Source of the DNA: Longilinea sp035560795
GTDB taxonomy: Bacteria; Chloroflexota; Anaerolineae; Anaerolineales; Anaerolineaceae
Assembly: GCA_035560795.1 (NCBI GenBank)
Contig: DATMYV010000002.1
Span: 1 to 43,483 of the forward strand
DNA: 43,483 nt
Direction of reading: 5' to 3'
Part shown: positions 42,094-43,483 of the stretch, in pieces
Numbering within the stretch: position 1 is the first letter of the stretch
Layout of the letters: each line of letters opens with the position of its first letter
The notes under the pieces: model-generated
Databases searched by the model: none
The model's input: the letters and a program-made list of their open reading frames with translations, nothing else
What the model was told of the DNA's origin: nothing
Position numbers and translations under genes: made by a program

Positions 42094-43101
42094 TTACGGT
42101 TGCCATCCGGCGATCTTGGCCATCAACACCCAAACAGCTTGCGCACTGCGAATGTAGCCATCCGGGTTTTGGTGGCCGGCATTATCGCCGGAATAGATCT
42201 CGCAAAGCGCTTCGGTGCCCGTGTAACAGGCAGTACCGTCATTGGTATGCGATTCAATATCCGCAATATCAAACAAGATCTTGTTGTTGGCGTAAGCATA
42301 GGTGCGAACAAGATTATTGTAGGCATAAATCGTCTGACCCAACTCGTTGTCCGCATTACTGTTTAAATCAGACCATAATGCCTGGGTGGACCAGATAAAC
42401 TTCTTGGTCGGGTATTGAGCTTCCAGGGCCAGCATCTCGTCGCGGTACTGGGTGAATTTATCCTGCGCGGAAATGCTGCCATCCATATTATCGATATAGC
42501 ACAATTTGTAGCCAAAGACGTCATAACTGCCATTTTGACTCTGGACAGCGCTGTCAAACGCCGCTTTTTTGAAAGCGAAGTTGTCTGAGTTGTTGGTTGA
42601 CTCAAATAATGGCCAGTTCCATTTACTGCGGTCAAATTTTGGGTCGGAGTCACATTGCCAAATCGTGCCCTGCAGACAGTCCATAAAAAGGGAAATTCCC
42701 TCTCCAACCGATTTATGCATGAAAAGCATGCGTAAATTGCTGGCCGCCAGAATTTTGTCGTTGGGAATCGAAGCAAATTGAGCAACAGACGAGTGATTGA
42801 CGAAAATTCCATTTGCCGGGGGGATCGGCGTGGTGGTGACGGTGGGTGAGGGAGTAATGGTCGGAACAATGAAACTCCACAGGCTGGGCAGGAAGAGTTT
42901 ATTATCCCCCACCGCCGCCCTGGTTGTTCTTGCGGAAGGGGTGGAAATGACTGGTGTCGATTGCGCAGCCGGATCCGACGGTATCACCGTCGTCTCTGCC
43001 ACGGCAGGGTAAATTGATGCAGGATGGCCCGATAAAGTGGATACACCGAAAAAAGTGATGGAAATTATTGTGACCAACACTAAGGTCATTTTTACAAACA
43101 T
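42094..43101 (-). CDS. Secreted SGNH-hydrolase-like protein
   Basis: 335 residues from the ATG at 43101, which has AAGGAG 9 bases upstream; an ATG at 43134 would add eleven charged residues without such a site. A hydrophobic signal or anchor (MTLVLVTIISITFFGVSTL, about 5-23), a Pro/Thr stalk with KLFLPSL (about 68-74) and TITPSPTVTTTP, then a globular domain. LRMLFMHKSVGEGI (about 124-137, Ser about 131) and the C-terminal HQNPDGYIRSAQ (about 310-321) recall the first and last blocks of SGNH esterase-like proteins near polysaccharide genes. It may remove or add acyl groups on the exported glycan. Family membership is inferred from motifs alone. Confidence 0.62.
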   Translation of the reverse strand: MFVKMTLVLVTIISITFFGVSTLSGHPASIYPAVAETTVIPSDPAAQSTPVISTPSARTTRAAVGDNKLFLPSLWSFIVPTITPSPTVTTTPIPPANGIFVNHSSVAQFASIPNDKILAASNLRMLFMHKSVGEGISLFMDCLQGTIWQCDSDPKFDRSKWNWPLFESTNNSDNFAFKKAAFDSAVQSQNGSYDVFGYKLCYIDNMDGSISAQDKFTQYRDEMLALEAQYPTKKFIWSTQALWSDLNSNADNELGQTIYAYNNLVRTYAYANNKILFDIADIESHTNDGTACYTGTEALCEIYSGDNAGHQNPDGYIRSAQAVWVLMAKIAGWQP

Positions 43102-43134
43102 TGAAGTTTTCTCCTTTTGCCCGTCCATTTTCAT

Positions 43135-43483
43135 ACCATTAAGCCTTCAATAATGACGGAGCAAAAATTATCTGCCAATGCGCACGGTCAAACCTTTCTG
43201 CGCCCTTGGAAGTGAGATTCTTGCATGCAATGTGTTTCCGAACAAGTCGGAAAGGGTTGGAATGGATAAAAATAGAACGGCGATGAGTTACAGGTAAGGC
43301 AGCATCGCGTGCTTCCATGTAATAACGTTTCTTATTATACTTGGTTCGCATAAGCCCCACGGACGTCAAGGTGTCAACTTCTTAAAAAGTTCCGGAATAC
43401 TCATGTGCTAGCCGAACAAATAACGGTACAACGATTGGCGGGATTTCCTCTCGATAAACCGCATCAAAATTAAGGGGATAAAC
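43135..43483 (-). other. Upstream region of the polysaccharide cluster
   Basis: 349 bases with no supported gene. Besides the promoter candidate at 43150-43178, a perfect TATAAT lies at 43339-43334 on the minus strand, and two TTGAC motifs (TTGACA at 43377-43372, TTGACG at 43369-43364) lie 24 and 32 bases upstream of it, too far for a standard promoter. The area may hold regulatory sites. A 76-residue frame (43139-43369) runs through it without a ribosome-binding site. Confidence 0.4.
43150..43178 (-). promoter_or_regulatory. Candidate promoter of the polysaccharide operon
   Basis: TTGGCA (43178-43173), a 17-base spacer and CATTAT (43155-43150) on the minus strand match the sigma-70 consensus in five and four of six positions. 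The start would be near 43143, giving a leader of about 42 bases with AAGGAG before the ATG at 43101. No other pair with acceptable spacing is closer to the first gene. Confidence 0.4.

Noticed and set aside
43139..43369. 76-residue minus-strand frame upstream of the SGNH-like gene
   Set aside because: It has no ribosome-binding site or recognisable protein pattern and runs through the likely promoter region with its TATAAT and TTGGCA elements.
43334..43377. TTGACA and TATAAT as a promoter pair
   Set aside because: Spacing is 32 bases (24 with the second TTGACG), outside the 15-19 range.

Overview
This window most likely comes from a member of the Chloroflexota, probably of the Anaerolineae type. 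That is an inference from three things: very long Thr/Pro-rich linkers (PTATPT, TPTRTPT) in secreted proteins, a short YLPLI-like motif next to their termini, and mosaic secreted proteins built from LVIVD, beta-helix, IPT, DNRLRE and Asp-box repeats. No outer-membrane export component is seen. No rRNA, tRNA, CRISPR array, transposase or integrase was recognised.

Region 1 (1-5560, + strand) holds an intact arfB ribosome-rescue gene, a second arfB copy that has lost the GGQ end, a 1415-residue secreted LVIVD/beta-helix/IPT protein, and the remains of a third arfB copy. The two decayed copies bracket the large gene as imperfect direct repeats.

Region 2 (5567-8965) holds a class I polyphosphate kinase 2 on the minus strand. 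Divergent from it is a two-gene + strand unit: a zinc-ribbon membrane protein coupled to an O-antigen-ligase-like protein with a TPR-like tail. That unit ends at a strong bidirectional hairpin terminator.

Region 3 (8985-10510, minus) is one secreted DNRLRE-domain protein with its own near-consensus promoter placed almost on the start codon.

Region 4 (10539-43178, minus) is a long surface-polysaccharide cluster read leftward from a candidate promoter near 43150-43178. In order of transcription: an SGNH-like secreted protein; a sialidase-like Asp-box protein with a C-terminal membrane anchor; a polyprenyl-phosphate-type GT2; wecD- and wecE-like genes (dTDP-Fuc4NAc formation); a very large secreted NodB-like protein with T/P linkers and a duplicated beta domain; a GT39-like membrane protein; the Wzm/Wzt ABC exporter; a pyruvyltransferase; several GT4 and GT2 glycosyltransferases; a sugar-nucleotide epimerase; an O-antigen ligase/polymerase; an apparently cytoplasmic alpha/alpha-toroid protein; a processive-type GT2; another GT39 protein; another GT4; and a Wzz/BY-kinase. 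Most genes overlap or lie within 30 bases of each other. Together they look like a system that builds, caps (pyruvate, acetamido-dideoxyhexose), exports and remodels a cell-surface glycan. No Wzx flippase, initiating phosphoglycosyltransferase, RmlA/RmlB or Wza is in the window, so those steps must lie outside it or be done differently.
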